Shown one piece after another: positions 37,849 to 46,626 of a stretch of DNA of 64,000 bases (the stretch's first letter is position 1; each line of letters begins with the position of its first letter). The notes beneath the pieces were generated by a model, which saw nothing but the letters and a program-made list of their open reading frames with translations, did no database searches and was not told the origin of the DNA. Both the position numbers and the translations under genes were made by a program. Source of the stretch: Pseudoalteromonas spongiae UST010723-006 (lineage in GTDB: Bacteria; Pseudomonadota; Gammaproteobacteria; Enterobacterales; Alteromonadaceae); NCBI RefSeq assembly GCF_000238255.3, contig NZ_CP011039.1, positions 2,467,001 through 2,531,000 on the forward strand, written 5' to 3'.

Positions 37849-39227
37849 TAATACTCATCATCCACTGCAGGTCCCGCGTAGTTATCAAATCGCGAGAATT
37901 GACCTTGGAAGGTTAAGCGTACTTTACCAATTGGGCCGTTACGCTGCTTACCAATAATAATCTCAGCGACGCCCTTATCGGTTGAATCCTCGTTATAAAC
38001 TTCATCACGATAAATAAACATGATTAAGTCGGCATCCTGCTCGATTGAACCCGATTCACGTAAGTCGGAGTTGATTGGACGCTTATCAGCACGTTGCTCT
38101 AGTGTACGGTTAAGCTGAGACAGCGCAATAACAGGACATTCAAGCTCTTTTGCTAAGGCTTTGAGAGAGCGTGAAATTTCGGCGATTTCTAATGTTCGGT
38201 TGTCTTGTAAGCTTGGCACTCGCATTAGCTGAAGGTAATCCACCATAATCATGCTAATACCGCCATGATCACGAGCGATACGACGCGCACGTGAACGTAA
38301 CTCGGTAGGTGTTAGGCCTGATGAATCATCGACAAACATTTTGCCTTTTTCAATTAACAATCCCATAGTTGACGATAAACGCGCCCAATCATCATCATCT
38401 AGCTGACCGGTACGCACTTTAGTTTGGTTAATACGACCAAGGGATGCCAGCATCCTCATCATAATCTGCTCTGACGGCATCTCTAGCGAGAAGATAAGCG
38501 TGGGCTTGTCTTGCGTCATTGCAGCATGCTCTGCAAGGTTCATGGCAAAGGTGGTTTTACCCATTGAAGGACGCGCGGCAACAATAATTAAGTCTGACGG
38601 TTGCATACCCGCTGTCATTTTGTCTAAATCGCTGTAGCCAGTACTTACACCCGTTACACCGTCTTGCGGTGATTGATATAACTCTTCAATTTTGTCGATG
38701 GTTTTTTCCAGAATATTATGAATATTCTGCGGACCATCTGAGCTTTTTGTACGTTGCTCAGCAATTTTAAATACTTTGGTTTCAGCTAAATCGAGTAAGT
38801 CGTGGCTATCTCGCCCTTCAGGGTTATAACCGGCATCAGCAATTTCATTAGCCACATGTATCATTTCACGAACGACTGCGCGCTCGCGAACAATTTCAGC
38901 GTAAGCATTGATGTTCGCTGCACTTGGCGTGTTTTTAGCGATTTCGCCTAGATAAGCAAATCCACCAATTGAATCCAGCTCATTGGTTTTTTCTAATGTT
39001 TCAGAAATAGTAATTAAATCGATGGGTTGACCGCTTTCAACTAGCTTTTCCATCGCTTCAAAAATGAGCTTGTGGGTGCGGGTATAAAAGTCTTGCGCTA
39101 CAACTCGCTCGGCAACACGGTCCCATGCTTCATTATCAAGCATTAGGCCGCCTAACACCGACTGTTCAGCTTCAATTGAATGCGGAGGGACTTTTAAGGT
39201 ATCTAACTGTTTATCTGCTTTTGCCAT
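37848..39227 (-). CDS. dnaB: Replicative DNA helicase DnaB
   Basis: A 459-residue hexameric helicase. The N-terminal domain begins with PPHSIEAEQSVLGGLM; the RecA-like domain has Walker A AARPSMGKTTFAMN, then LSQLNR and the arginine-finger region ADLIMFIYRDE. The length is standard. No intein is present. A terminator lies just upstream, so it must have its own promoter in the short gap at 39228-39273. alr follows with an overlap. Confidence 0.97.
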   Translation of the reverse strand: MAKADKQLDTLKVPPHSIEAEQSVLGGLMLDNEAWDRVAERVVAQDFYTRTHKLIFEAMEKLVESGQPIDLITISETLEKTNELDSIGGFAYLGEIAKNTPSAANINAYAEIVRERAVVREMIHVANEIADAGYNPEGRDSHDLLDLAETKVFKIAEQRTKSSDGPQNIHNILEKTIDKIEELYQSPQDGVTGVSTGYSDLDKMTAGMQPSDLIIVAARPSMGKTTFAMNLAEHAAMTQDKPTLIFSLEMPSEQIMMRMLASLGRINQTKVRTGQLDDDDWARLSSTMGLLIEKGKMFVDDSSGLTPTELRSRARRIARDHGGISMIMVDYLQLMRVPSLQDNRTLEIAEISRSLKALAKELECPVIALSQLNRTLEQRADKRPINSDLRESGSIEQDADLIMFIYRDEVYNEDSTDKGVAEIIIGKQRNGPIGKVRLTFQGQFSRFDNYAGPAVDDEY

Positions 39228-39273
39228 GACTGGATTTAACTCGAAGAGAATCTAGCTATTCTAACCAGAACCA

Positions 39274-39304
39274 ATAAAAAAACCCAGCATTGAGCTGGGC
39301 TTTA
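39274..39304 (-). terminator. Terminator of the DUF4097 gene, just upstream of dnaB
   Basis: The stem CCCAGC/GCTGGG with a 5-nt loop is followed by T7 on the minus strand. Confidence 0.85.
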
Positions 39305-39321
39305 TTAAATATGCGCGATGA

Positions 39322-40263
39322 TTAATTGTATTTTAACTCAATACGGCCATTTACTGTGTCGATTTCGATTTCAACATCACCATCTTTCAGTTGAAATTCA
39401 AGTGAGCTTGATGGGCCATATTTTGCTTTTTTAGGTTTATCTTTTGACAGACCATTTCTAATTTTACCGCCAGCGTGAGCTGCTATTTCAACATCTGCTG
39501 ATAAGTCACGCGGTAATTTAAACAAAATATCACCATTAACTGTTTCAGCTTGAATATTAGCGCCACGGCTCAAAGCTTTCATAGCAACTTCAACTTCTCC
39601 GCCCACCGTTGTAATTTCAAAGTTTTTAATTGTATCAGCGTTAATTTCTACATCGCCATTAACGCTTTCGATGCGAATATCTTGACTCAGCGTTGTACTT
39701 TTTAAATCGCCATTTACTGCCTCAAAACGCATATCACCTTGTGAATTGGTATCACGAATATCACCATTAACCGTTTCGATACGAATTTGACCGTTTAGGT
39801 TGTGTGATTTAATGTCGCCATTTACAGTATCAAGGTTGATACGACCCGTAACATCTTGAATATCAATATCACCATTTACCGTATCCAGTACAATGCCTGC
39901 GCTAAGCTCTGCGATATCCATGTCGGCGTTTACACTTTCGATATTGATTAAATGTGTTTTTGGCACGAAGATGGTGAGCTTAGAACCTTTACCGTCTTTA
40001 CGACTGTAATGATTTGGCATTTCCACAATAAACTCGGTACGTCCGCCTTTTTTGTTACGGAAGATATAACCATCCGCTCGGTCATCAAGGGTACCCGAAA
40101 CTTGCATTTGCTGTTTATCCCAACCTTTTAGGATAATTTCGCCTTGATCATTTTCAATATATATTTTGTTATTGCTTGGTACATCAATGGTTTTATCGAT
40201 AAGCTCGCCGGCCATCAATGAAAACGATAATAAACTACTACAAACAAAAGCTAATAATTTCAT
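39322..40263 (-). CDS. DUF4097-type exported repeat protein
   Basis: A 313-residue protein with a signal peptide (LLAFVCSSLLSFSLMAGE). It contains nine tandem copies of a short strand motif, mostly TVNGDI (with SVNADM, AVNGDL and TVGGEV variants), spaced about 17-20 residues apart. This predicts a right-handed beta-helix or related solenoid. The DUF4097/DUF4098 family often travels with ECF sigma factor operons. It is the last gene after the sigma and anti-sigma genes. The function is unknown; an adhesin-like or envelope role is possible. Confidence 0.78.
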   Translation of the reverse strand: MKLLAFVCSSLLSFSLMAGELIDKTIDVPSNNKIYIENDQGEIILKGWDKQQMQVSGTLDDRADGYIFRNKKGGRTEFIVEMPNHYSRKDGKGSKLTIFVPKTHLINIESVNADMDIAELSAGIVLDTVNGDIDIQDVTGRINLDTVNGDIKSHNLNGQIRIETVNGDIRDTNSQGDMRFEAVNGDLKSTTLSQDIRIESVNGDVEINADTIKNFEITTVGGEVEVAMKALSRGANIQAETVNGDILFKLPRDLSADVEIAAHAGGKIRNGLSKDKPKKAKYGPSSSLEFQLKDGDVEIEIDTVNGRIELKYN

Positions 40264-40274
40264 AACACTTCCTC

Positions 40275-40763
40275 TTAAATTCGTTGCCAGCTAGGCTCAT
40301 GAACCTTGTTAATTAAATCGAGTTGTTGCTGGTAAACCTGAGACAACATTCTTAGTAATGTGGCGTTTTCTGGCTCATTTTCTAACGCTAACTTAATCGC
40401 TTTTTCTGCTTCTTCTAATTCTGCTAATTGCGCCTGCCAATTATCAGCAAGGGCTTTTTGATCGCTGTACTTTACAAGCAAGGCTTGCTTTTCATGTTTA
40501 AAGGTTTGCGTCATCGCTTTTAAGCCCGCCTCATATTGACTGCTTTGTTGGTTAAAAAACACTTGATAACTCAGTAAACCTAAACACATACACGCAGCCA
40601 ACGCGGTAACTTGTTGCCAAACATGAGACTTTTTACTCGTCTGTGTTGGCTGGTTAGCAATCGCGTTTTCCACGCCCTGCCATAAATCTTTTTTAGGGCT
40701 AACCTCAGTTGGCAATTGAGCAACTGCTTCATCTAGCATTTTGTCTAAATTAGTCTGTTTCAT
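40275..40763 (-). CDS. Probable membrane anti-sigma factor
   Basis: A 162-residue protein with a short cytoplasmic N-terminus (NLDKMLDEAVAQLPTE), one membrane helix (VTALAACMCLGLLSYQVF, about residues 50-67) and a helical periplasmic tail. Topology, size and the 14-bp overlap with the upstream sigma gene mark it as the partner anti-sigma factor. No zinc-finger HxxxCxxC motif is visible, so it is not a ZAS-type protein. Confidence 0.72.
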   Translation of the reverse strand: MKQTNLDKMLDEAVAQLPTEVSPKKDLWQGVENAIANQPTQTSKKSHVWQQVTALAACMCLGLLSYQVFFNQQSSQYEAGLKAMTQTFKHEKQALLVKYSDQKALADNWQAQLAELEEAEKAIKLALENEPENATLLRMLSQVYQQQLDLINKVHEPSWQRI

Positions 40764-41319
40764 TACTCATCCACTCTTTTAATAAACTACGTGCTCTGTG
40801 GTACTGCGCTTTAGAAGAGCCCACAGCCATATTTAACTGTTCTGCAATTTCTTCGTGGCGATACCCTTCTACCGCAAATAATACAAATACAAGTCGCGCT
40901 TTTTCTGGTAGCCGCACTATGTATTTATCTAACCCGTTTAAACCGTGGCACATATCCACTTCTTGTTCTGGCATACCGGCTTGTTCAAAACTGACAACTT
41001 TTTGCAACCAATTGGTTTGCCGACGCAAATAACTAATAGTGATATTTGCCGCTACACTGTGTAACCAGGTAGTAAATTTTGCTTTGCCATCAAAACTCGA
41101 TAGCTTTTGCCATAGTTGAACAAACACTTCTTGAAGTGCTTCCTCAGCAAGGCTTTCATTTGCGGTTAAACGTAAAGTAAGTGCAAAAACGCGTTTATAG
41201 TGACGGTTATACAAGTCATGGAATGCTTGCCTATCGCCCATATTCACTTTTTCGATTAACTGCAGATCAAAGTTTGCTTCTTGTTCTTTTACAAAACGCT
41301 GCTCTGCATCAATTAACAC
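40750..41319 (-). CDS. ECF RNA polymerase sigma factor
   Basis: A 189-residue sigma-70 family protein with only regions 2 and 4. Region 2 spans AFHDLYNRHYKRVFALTLRL and DVFVQLWQ-like VFVQLWQKL, with TWLHSVAANITISYLRR. Region 4 has a helix-turn-helix in GYRHEEIAEQLNMAVGSSKAQYHRAR. The start is GTG, supported by AGGGAAG 6 bp upstream. It heads an operon with the anti-sigma and DUF4097 genes. A promoter resembling those of ECF factors lies just upstream, which suggests autoregulation. Confidence 0.88.
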   Translation of the reverse strand: MLIDAEQRFVKEQEANFDLQLIEKVNMGDRQAFHDLYNRHYKRVFALTLRLTANESLAEEALQEVFVQLWQKLSSFDGKAKFTTWLHSVAANITISYLRRQTNWLQKVVSFEQAGMPEQEVDMCHGLNGLDKYIVRLPEKARLVFVLFAVEGYRHEEIAEQLNMAVGSSKAQYHRARSLLKEWMSNETD

Positions 41320-41358
41320 ATTTACTTCCCTAGTGTTGTTTTCTTGTTGATTACTTTA

Positions 41359-41387
41359 TTAGACGTAAGAAGGGTTTGGAAAGGTTT
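41359..41387 (-). promoter_or_regulatory. Candidate autoregulated ECF promoter
   Basis: On the minus strand AAACCT (41387-41382), a 16-bp spacer and CGTCTAA (41365-41359) match the common ECF pattern of an AAC-containing -35 and a CGTC -10. It lies about 40 bp upstream of the sigma gene start. Confidence 0.5.
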
Positions 41388-41413
41388 AAATGAAAATAAA
41401 TTTTTTTGAGAAA

Positions 41414-41445
41414 AATAAAACGCCCTTTAAAAAGAGCGTTTTATT
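41414..41445 (-). terminator. Terminator of the minor pilin operon
   Basis: AATAAAACGC/GCGTTTTATT arms with an inner CTTT/AAAG stem, and TTTTATTTTT on the minus strand. Confidence 0.8.
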
Positions 41446-41461
41446 AGATAGTTATCTTAGA

Positions 41462-43237
41462 TTATAAGTAGCGCCAGCCTTTGAAGACGAGTCTGGAAGT
41501 ACCGCCACCATCACCATCACCGACAGAATACTCACCTAAAGCAACGTCGTAATGAATCGAGCCTGCGCCACATGCAGTAATAGTATTTGCCCTTATAGTC
41601 CCTTTAAACACTGTTGATGAGCCGATAAACACATCTGAATAAGGAGAGTAAATAACACCATACATATCCCCCGTTCCAGACATTTCCACTCCCCAAGGAC
41701 CTCTCGGCCTTTGACAGTTTAATGAATTACTGGCTTTGTCTTTATAGGCCGAATAAATTGTAAAGCTTGGTGTTTTTGAAGCTTGTCTAAAGCCCTCACT
41801 GCTATCTGACGCAAAAGGTTTTTTAAATACTGCTTTGCCAAGAATATAAACAACGACTGAAACCCCCTCTTGAATTTCAATCTGTGAACCACCGTTCGCG
41901 GAGTAATTCCAATCACCTTTAACGAATAAGTGGATTGTCTCGTTATCTAAGTTATTGTCTGATTTCTTAAAAACAAGTCGACCTCCATTAATCTCTACGT
42001 TGTTAAAGAAAAAGATGCTTTGAGTGGTACCAAAAACATGCTTAGACACAGGTGAATAACTACTACTGCCGCCACGAATATAACTTCCACTTTGAGATGA
42101 CAGCTCAAAACGACTATCCCACCTTGATAGATCTAAATCATCAAAACTGCCCATACCATTTAAAATATGGGAGAACTCAGACGTAATCTGTAAAAAATCA
42201 CACGACTTCTTTGGATTCTTTAAATCTTCGGGTTTGATGTTGTTAGGATCTACCGCTTCAACCTCAGCAACCGACACTGTCTGTTTAAACTTTGCATGCG
42301 ACAATAATGTTCCATCGTTATCTCTCGGTGTATCTGACTCATCATTAGTGCTCAAATTTGCACCACTATACTTTAATGCAAACTCTTCATTATTCAGATT
42401 ACTTATAAAGGTAGTTGATGCAGTTCCGTAACTCAGATTACCTTCCGCACGCACCACGCCACCTACACCACCGACAAAATCAACGGACCCTTTCGTTAAA
42501 ATATCTTCGGTAACACGAGTTCCTTCAATTGTACCTACAGGCATTTCAACACCTGAGCCTCCAGATATCGTTATGTCACTGTTTGCGTGTAGCGTTCCTG
42601 CAACACTGGTTCCGCCTGTAACCGATATAGTGCCCGTTGTTGTTACATCGCCCCAAACTAAAGCGCCACCGTCGATTAGCACATCAGAGTTTTTGTTCAA
42701 CGTTGAAATATTCGCTTTATTTGAATAATCAAGTGTTGGATCTCGTGAGTCATAACTGTTTACACTGCCGCCCGCTTTAACACCAACACCACTACAACCA
42801 ACTAAAAACTGTTCAAACGGAAAACTCTTATCGATTGATTGAATATAATCAAATAAAGCGACTGTATTATTCAAGCCTTCGTAGCGACTACCCAAACTTC
42901 TAATTTCAATTAAGCCATCGCTGTTTTGTGAAACTTTCGCATTGAAAGCCATGTCATCTATACTTGCACTACCAGATACATTTCCACTACCTTCTTCACC
43001 AACCCTGATAATATCGTCTTTGGAGATATTCGGGTTATTGTTAATTTTATCTTGTAGTAATTTATGGGTTTCAAAAATCCCCTTTTCAGATACTAAACGA
43101 GCATTCATTTTCTTTTGATAATTGCCAGTTAATCTTTCTTGGATAACATTATCTCGTAATGAATTTAATACGATGATGCTTGTCATCGTGGTTAAAATCA
43201 TAACGGATAGTAAAACAACCCCTTTTTGATTATTCAT
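41462..43237 (-). CDS. Large PilX-type minor pilin with extended beta-rich domain
   Basis: A 591-residue protein. The N-terminus has QKGVVLLSVMILTTMTSIIVL, the PilX-type membrane helix, in which the usual cleavage site is G|V. The large C-terminal part is Gly/Ser/Thr/Val-rich with repeated GT and GG turns, predicting an elongated beta structure. Classical PilX is about 170-200 residues, so this is three times longer. It is the last gene of the operon, overlapping pilW by 1 bp (TAATG), the place where pilX and pilY1 usually lie. Confidence 0.7.
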   Translation of the reverse strand: MNNQKGVVLLSVMILTTMTSIIVLNSLRDNVIQERLTGNYQKKMNARLVSEKGIFETHKLLQDKINNNPNISKDDIIRVGEEGSGNVSGSASIDDMAFNAKVSQNSDGLIEIRSLGSRYEGLNNTVALFDYIQSIDKSFPFEQFLVGCSGVGVKAGGSVNSYDSRDPTLDYSNKANISTLNKNSDVLIDGGALVWGDVTTTGTISVTGGTSVAGTLHANSDITISGGSGVEMPVGTIEGTRVTEDILTKGSVDFVGGVGGVVRAEGNLSYGTASTTFISNLNNEEFALKYSGANLSTNDESDTPRDNDGTLLSHAKFKQTVSVAEVEAVDPNNIKPEDLKNPKKSCDFLQITSEFSHILNGMGSFDDLDLSRWDSRFELSSQSGSYIRGGSSSYSPVSKHVFGTTQSIFFFNNVEINGGRLVFKKSDNNLDNETIHLFVKGDWNYSANGGSQIEIQEGVSVVVYILGKAVFKKPFASDSSEGFRQASKTPSFTIYSAYKDKASNSLNCQRPRGPWGVEMSGTGDMYGVIYSPYSDVFIGSSTVFKGTIRANTITACGAGSIHYDVALGEYSVGDGDGGGTSRLVFKGWRYL

Positions 43238-43755
43238 TAGTTCAATGCCTCCTCCAGTATCTTGCCACTCAGCGCAATATCTATTCGAAATCCATTTGCG
43301 AGCATATCCACATTTAAACTTTCTGGTGTAACAGTAACCTCTACCGAATTTCCATTTATGCGATAACTAATATCTTGTAAGCCAGTTAATAAGACTTCTT
43401 CATCTCCCGCGTTGACTCTGCAGCGAAGCTGATTGTCAACTAAGGTAAATGTCTCACTAAACGGCACAGCAGGTTTGCTACTATTGCAAGCTGTTGAGCC
43501 TAAGGTTTCTTGTTGAACCACAATAGTATTGGCGTTTGGGGAACCTGGTGTCCTTCTTGTTTGTTTTAAACTACGGGAAAATACTTCCGAGCTATACCTT
43601 AAAACCTCTTGTGCATTTTCAAGCTCTTTTGATGTCTCAACAGATTCACTCAATGCAATATATACAAAGGAAATACCTGTCATTAAAAAGCTACTTACCG
43701 CTAAAGCTACCATCACCTCAACAAGCGTAAATCCATTTTTTACATATTTTATCAT
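43237..43755 (-). CDS. pilW: PilW-type minor pilin
   Basis: A 172-residue prepilin. The signature KNGFTLVEVMVALAVSSFLM gives cleavage after Gly and a hydrophobic helix with Glu+5. The C-terminal domain is a short beta sheet. It starts 2 bp after pilV and overlaps pilX by 1 bp. Minor pilins of this set prime type IV pilus assembly and may act in adhesion or DNA uptake. Confidence 0.8.
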   Translation of the reverse strand: MIKYVKNGFTLVEVMVALAVSSFLMTGISFVYIALSESVETSKELENAQEVLRYSSEVFSRSLKQTRRTPGSPNANTIVVQQETLGSTACNSSKPAVPFSETFTLVDNQLRCRVNAGDEEVLLTGLQDISYRINGNSVEVTVTPESLNVDMLANGFRIDIALSGKILEEALN

Positions 43756-43757
43756 CG

Positions 43758-44165
43758 CTAGCAGCTCCCAGAAATATCAGGAAAACTAGCTTCAATTTCG
43801 ACGCGATTTGCTAAATTATTATCATTGATTCGCTTGTCAGACCAACTCACGCCAACGCGAAAAAAATCGCTGTTGAAGTTATTCTCAAAATCAATTGTAT
43901 ATTTGTTAAATTGAGCATCAGGAGTTACATCAGCAAATGTAACATTGCCCTTTTGTAAATCACACAGATTGACCCAAGTTTGCTCAACTGCATTATTTGC
44001 TTGTAAAAGTGACAAGGTGTAATCAAATGAGTTAGTGGCATATTTTAGTGATTGCAATTGTCCAGCAGCCATACCTAGTAAAGCAAAACTTGAAACAACC
44101 AGTGCTACCATTACCTCAACAAGCGAACATCCGGCTTGGTTTGTGTATTTTTGTATTTTGCTCAT
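43758..44165 (-). CDS. pilV: PilV-type minor pilin
   Basis: A 135-residue prepilin. The cleavage region is QAGCSLVEVMVALVVSSFAL, with Cys in place of the usual Phe at position +1 after Gly, and Glu+5 kept. The ATG at 44165 overlaps the upstream stop (TAATG) and has AAGGGAG upstream; a TTG at 44171 begins the longer frame. The two late cysteines (NLCDLQKG and the final C) could form a disulfide. Confidence 0.8.
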   Translation of the reverse strand: MSKIQKYTNQAGCSLVEVMVALVVSSFALLGMAAGQLQSLKYATNSFDYTLSLLQANNAVEQTWVNLCDLQKGNVTFADVTPDAQFNKYTIDFENNFNSDFFRVGVSWSDKRINDNNLANRVEIEASFPDISGSC

Positions 44166-44593
44166 TAACAACTCCCTTTTTCAATCTTACTTTGTCCACT
44201 GGCATACACACGAAAACAGCGATCTGTCGTATCACTATCTCGATCACTAATATCAATGCTAGTAACGGGGAACTCACCTAAAGGAGTAATATTTTGTGTA
44301 GCTATGCCAGAAATAACCACCCCTGTTTGGTCATTGTCAAAAACCACAAAAGTCTGATTATCGATACTAGCTAGCCAATTTGAGCCTTGCGCGGTTAAAG
44401 TCACTTCTTTCTCTAATTTAACCGCTTCACTTCTCGCCATCTTAAACGTACTCATTAACTCATTAGCAGTACTAACGATACGGTCTTGCTTGATATTATA
44501 GAGCAAATTTGGTGCTGCAACAGCTGATACTATTCCGATGATTGCAACAACAATAATTACTTCAATCAAAGTAAATCCATATTCTGTTTTCAT
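44165..44593 (-). CDS. fimT: FimT/FimU-type minor pilin (GspH-like)
   Basis: A 142-residue prepilin with EYGFTLIEVIIVVAIIGIVSAVAAP at the N-terminus and a GspH-like globular domain, including RCFRVYASGQSKIEKGSC near the end. FimT-like proteins contribute to pilus assembly and in some species bind DNA during uptake. It starts 4 bp after pilE. Confidence 0.82.
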   Translation of the reverse strand: MKTEYGFTLIEVIIVVAIIGIVSAVAAPNLLYNIKQDRIVSTANELMSTFKMARSEAVKLEKEVTLTAQGSNWLASIDNQTFVVFDNDQTGVVISGIATQNITPLGEFPVTSIDISDRDSDTTDRCFRVYASGQSKIEKGSC

Positions 44594-44597
44594 TTGA

Positions 44598-44987
44598 TCA
44601 ATTCCAACAAGATGAAAGCGAAGCCGACGTTACACCCTGCTGATTAATAGAGAGTAAACCGCATTTATCACCAACTTGTGCCCCTTCTGGTGCAGCTGTT
44701 AATGAAAACTCGGTATCATTTTCAGGCTTATAACTGTAGGCATAATAATCTGATGCTTTAAATGTGATATTTTGTTCATTAGGGTATCGACCTAAGCGCG
44801 TATAGTTTCGTTCCAATATGCCAGCTTGTTGCATAAGGTATTGCTGCGCTTCGGCACGTCGACCATCTTTCACATAATCACCATAAGCTGGCAACGCAAT
44901 CGCTAGCAAAATACCAATAATGGTAACAGCTATCATTACTTCAACTAGGGTAAACCCGGTCTCTTTGAATAAGTGCCTTTTTCTCAC
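44598..44987 (-). CDS. pilE: PilE-type minor pilin
   Basis: A 129-residue prepilin with TGFTLVEVMIAVTIIGILLAIALPAY and the downstream DYVKDGRRAEAQQYLMQQAGILERNY typical of PilE. A pair of Cys residues (CGLL and the C-terminal SSCWN) probably forms the D-loop disulfide. The start is GTG at 44987, with AGGGGG 7 bp upstream; the open frame runs to 45044. It is the first gene of the operon, whereas it is usually last after pilY1. Confidence 0.83.
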   Translation of the reverse strand: MRKRHLFKETGFTLVEVMIAVTIIGILLAIALPAYGDYVKDGRRAEAQQYLMQQAGILERNYTRLGRYPNEQNITFKASDYYAYSYKPENDTEFSLTAAPEGAQVGDKCGLLSINQQGVTSASLSSCWN

Positions 44988-45152
44988 TTTGTATCCCCCT
45001 AAAATACATGCCAAAAACATGACAACGCTGTCATTACTACGCAATATTCATGCAAATCAATACCTTTCAGTTATATGTTAATTTCTTTTTGTAAATGTAA
45101 GTGAACACTCAAGCGTGATAAGGGAGTCAGCAAAGAGGGAATTACAGGCATA

Positions 45153-45181
45153 AAAAAACCGAGCAAATGCTCGGTTTTTTA
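45153..45181. terminator. rplI terminator
   Basis: The stem AACCGAGCA/TGCTCGGTT is flanked by A and T tracts, so it works on both strands. Confidence 0.88.
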
Positions 45182-45198
45182 CTAATCAAGAAACTTGA

Positions 45199-45651
45199 TT
45201 AAGCTTCAGCAATAACAATTACTTTAATAGTAGTTGTTACTTCTGAGTGAAGCTGGATAGCTACATCGAATTCACCTGTTTCACGGATAGTACCGTTAGG
45301 TAGGCGAACTTCTGATTTAGCAACTTCTAGGCCTACAGCTGTGATAGCGTCAGCAATATCGCGAGTACCGATAGAACCGAATAGCTTACCTTCGTCACCA
45401 GCTTTAGATACAAGAGTAACTTCAGCTAACGCTTCTAATTTCTCTGCACGAGCTTGTGATGCTGCTAGTTCTTCAGCTACTTTAGCTTCTAACTCAGCAC
45501 GACGTGCTTCGAAAGATTCAATGTTAGCTTTAGTTGCTGGAACTGCTTTGCCTTTAGGGAAAAGGAAGTTACGTGCGTAACCTGCTTTTACAGAAACTTG
45601 GTCGCCAAGCGCACCAAGGTTACCGATTTTATCTAGTAGAATAACTTGCAT
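45199..45651 (-). CDS. rplI: 50S ribosomal protein L9
   Basis: A 150-residue L9 with the N-terminal [30 protein letters not shown] motif, a long central helix and a C-terminal rRNA-binding domain. It closes the rpsF-priB-rpsR-rplI operon and is followed by a strong terminator. Confidence 0.97.
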   Translation of the reverse strand: MQVILLDKIGNLGALGDQVSVKAGYARNFLFPKGKAVPATKANIESFEARRAELEAKVAEELAASQARAEKLEALAEVTLVSKAGDEGKLFGSIGTRDIADAITAVGLEVAKSEVRLPNGTIRETGEFDVAIQLHSEVTTTIKVIVIAEA

Positions 45652-45687
45652 GTCTCTACACCTTTTAAAAACTAGTTAAACCGCTGC

Positions 45688-45915
45688 TTACTTATGTAAG
45701 TCAGTGTATGGAAGAAGGGCTAAGTAGCGTGCGCGCTTGATAGCTGCAGCTAGTTGACGCTGATATTTAGCGCTAGTACCTGTGATACGGCTAGGTACGA
45801 TTTTGCCACTTTCTGTGATGTAGTTTTTAAGAGTAGCTAGATCTTTATAATCGATTTGTTGTACGCCTTCCGCTTTGAAGCGGCAGAACTTACGACGTCT
45901 GAAGTAACGTGCCAT
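45688..45915 (-). CDS. rpsR: 30S ribosomal protein S18
   Basis: A 75-residue S18 ([13 protein letters not shown]...), with the conserved [14 protein letters not shown] and [20 protein letters not shown]. The ATG at 45915 has GGAG upstream; the longer frame to 45957 lies inside priB. It pairs with S6 in the ribosome. Confidence 0.97.
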   Translation of the reverse strand: MARYFRRRKFCRFKAEGVQQIDYKDLATLKNYITESGKIVPSRITGTSAKYQRQLAAAIKRARYLALLPYTDLHK

Positions 45916-46237
45916 GAGATAAATCTCCAATAGTAATTCTTTCAATATGATGAGCATGTAACACTAACTGACTCACGCCGTTTCGGCCTTCGTGACGGTT
46001 AATAAAACCGCGTACAGTAAGTTGCGTGCCCATATCAATATCTTGAGTTTGCTGTTTTAAGCCTTCGCCACTGGCAACCACTTGAATGCGAACATAACTA
46101 CTACGATTAAGTCCTGCTTCTATTTGCGTAGATTTGTGTTCTAACACAAAAATACAGTGTGGTATTCCGGCTGGGCTTTGACTGAATTTAGGTTTTTTAC
46201 AAACCGTGCCAGACAAAACGAACTGGTTATCAGTCAT
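45890..46237 (-). CDS. priB: Primosomal replication protein N (PriB)
   Basis: A 115-residue OB-fold single-stranded DNA-binding protein used in replication restart with PriA. It has [22 protein letters not shown] and [10 protein letters not shown]. Its last eight or nine codons overlap the start of rpsR by 26 bp, and it is a little longer than E. coli PriB (104 residues). It lies 17 bp after rpsF. Confidence 0.93.
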   Translation of the reverse strand: MTDNQFVLSGTVCKKPKFSQSPAGIPHCIFVLEHKSTQIEAGLNRSSYVRIQVVASGEGLKQQTQDIDMGTQLTVRGFINRHEGRNGVSQLVLHAHHIERITIGDLSHGTLLQTS

Positions 46238-46254
46238 ACAAGTCTCAAAAACGA

Positions 46255-46596
46255 TTAAGCTTCTGCAGCTTCTTTCTTCTCTTCTTTAGCAAGAGGAGAA
46301 GCTTCAGTTACAGCATTTTTAGTACGCATAACTAGGTTACGTAGTACTGCATCGTTGTAGCGGAAAGAAGTTTCAAGCTCGTTGATTACTTCAGTTGGTG
46401 CTTCAACGTTCATTAGAACATAGTGTGCTTTGTGAAGCTTTTCGATTGGGTAAGCCAGTTGACGACGACCCCAGTCTTCTAAACGGTGAATTTGACCACC
46501 AGCTTCAGTGATAGAACCAGTATAACGCTCGATCATACCAGGAACTTGCTCACTTTGGTCTGGGTGAACCATGAATACGATTTCGTAATGACGCAT
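46255..46596 (-). CDS. rpsF: 30S ribosomal protein S6
   Basis: A 113-residue S6 ([21 protein letters not shown]...), with [25 protein letters not shown] and an acidic tail that is Glu/Ala-rich. First gene of the operon. Confidence 0.97.
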   Translation of the reverse strand: MRHYEIVFMVHPDQSEQVPGMIERYTGSITEAGGQIHRLEDWGRRQLAYPIEKLHKAHYVLMNVEAPTEVINELETSFRYNDAVLRNLVMRTKNAVTEASPLAKEEKKEAAEA

Positions 46597-46626
46597 GGGT
46601 ATTCCTTACGGTTAATTTAGCCTCGT

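Noticed and set aside
44988..45044. Sigma-54-like TTGGCAT motif just upstream of pilE
   Set aside because: It has no TTG at the -12 position, and it is too close to the GTG start to leave a leader.
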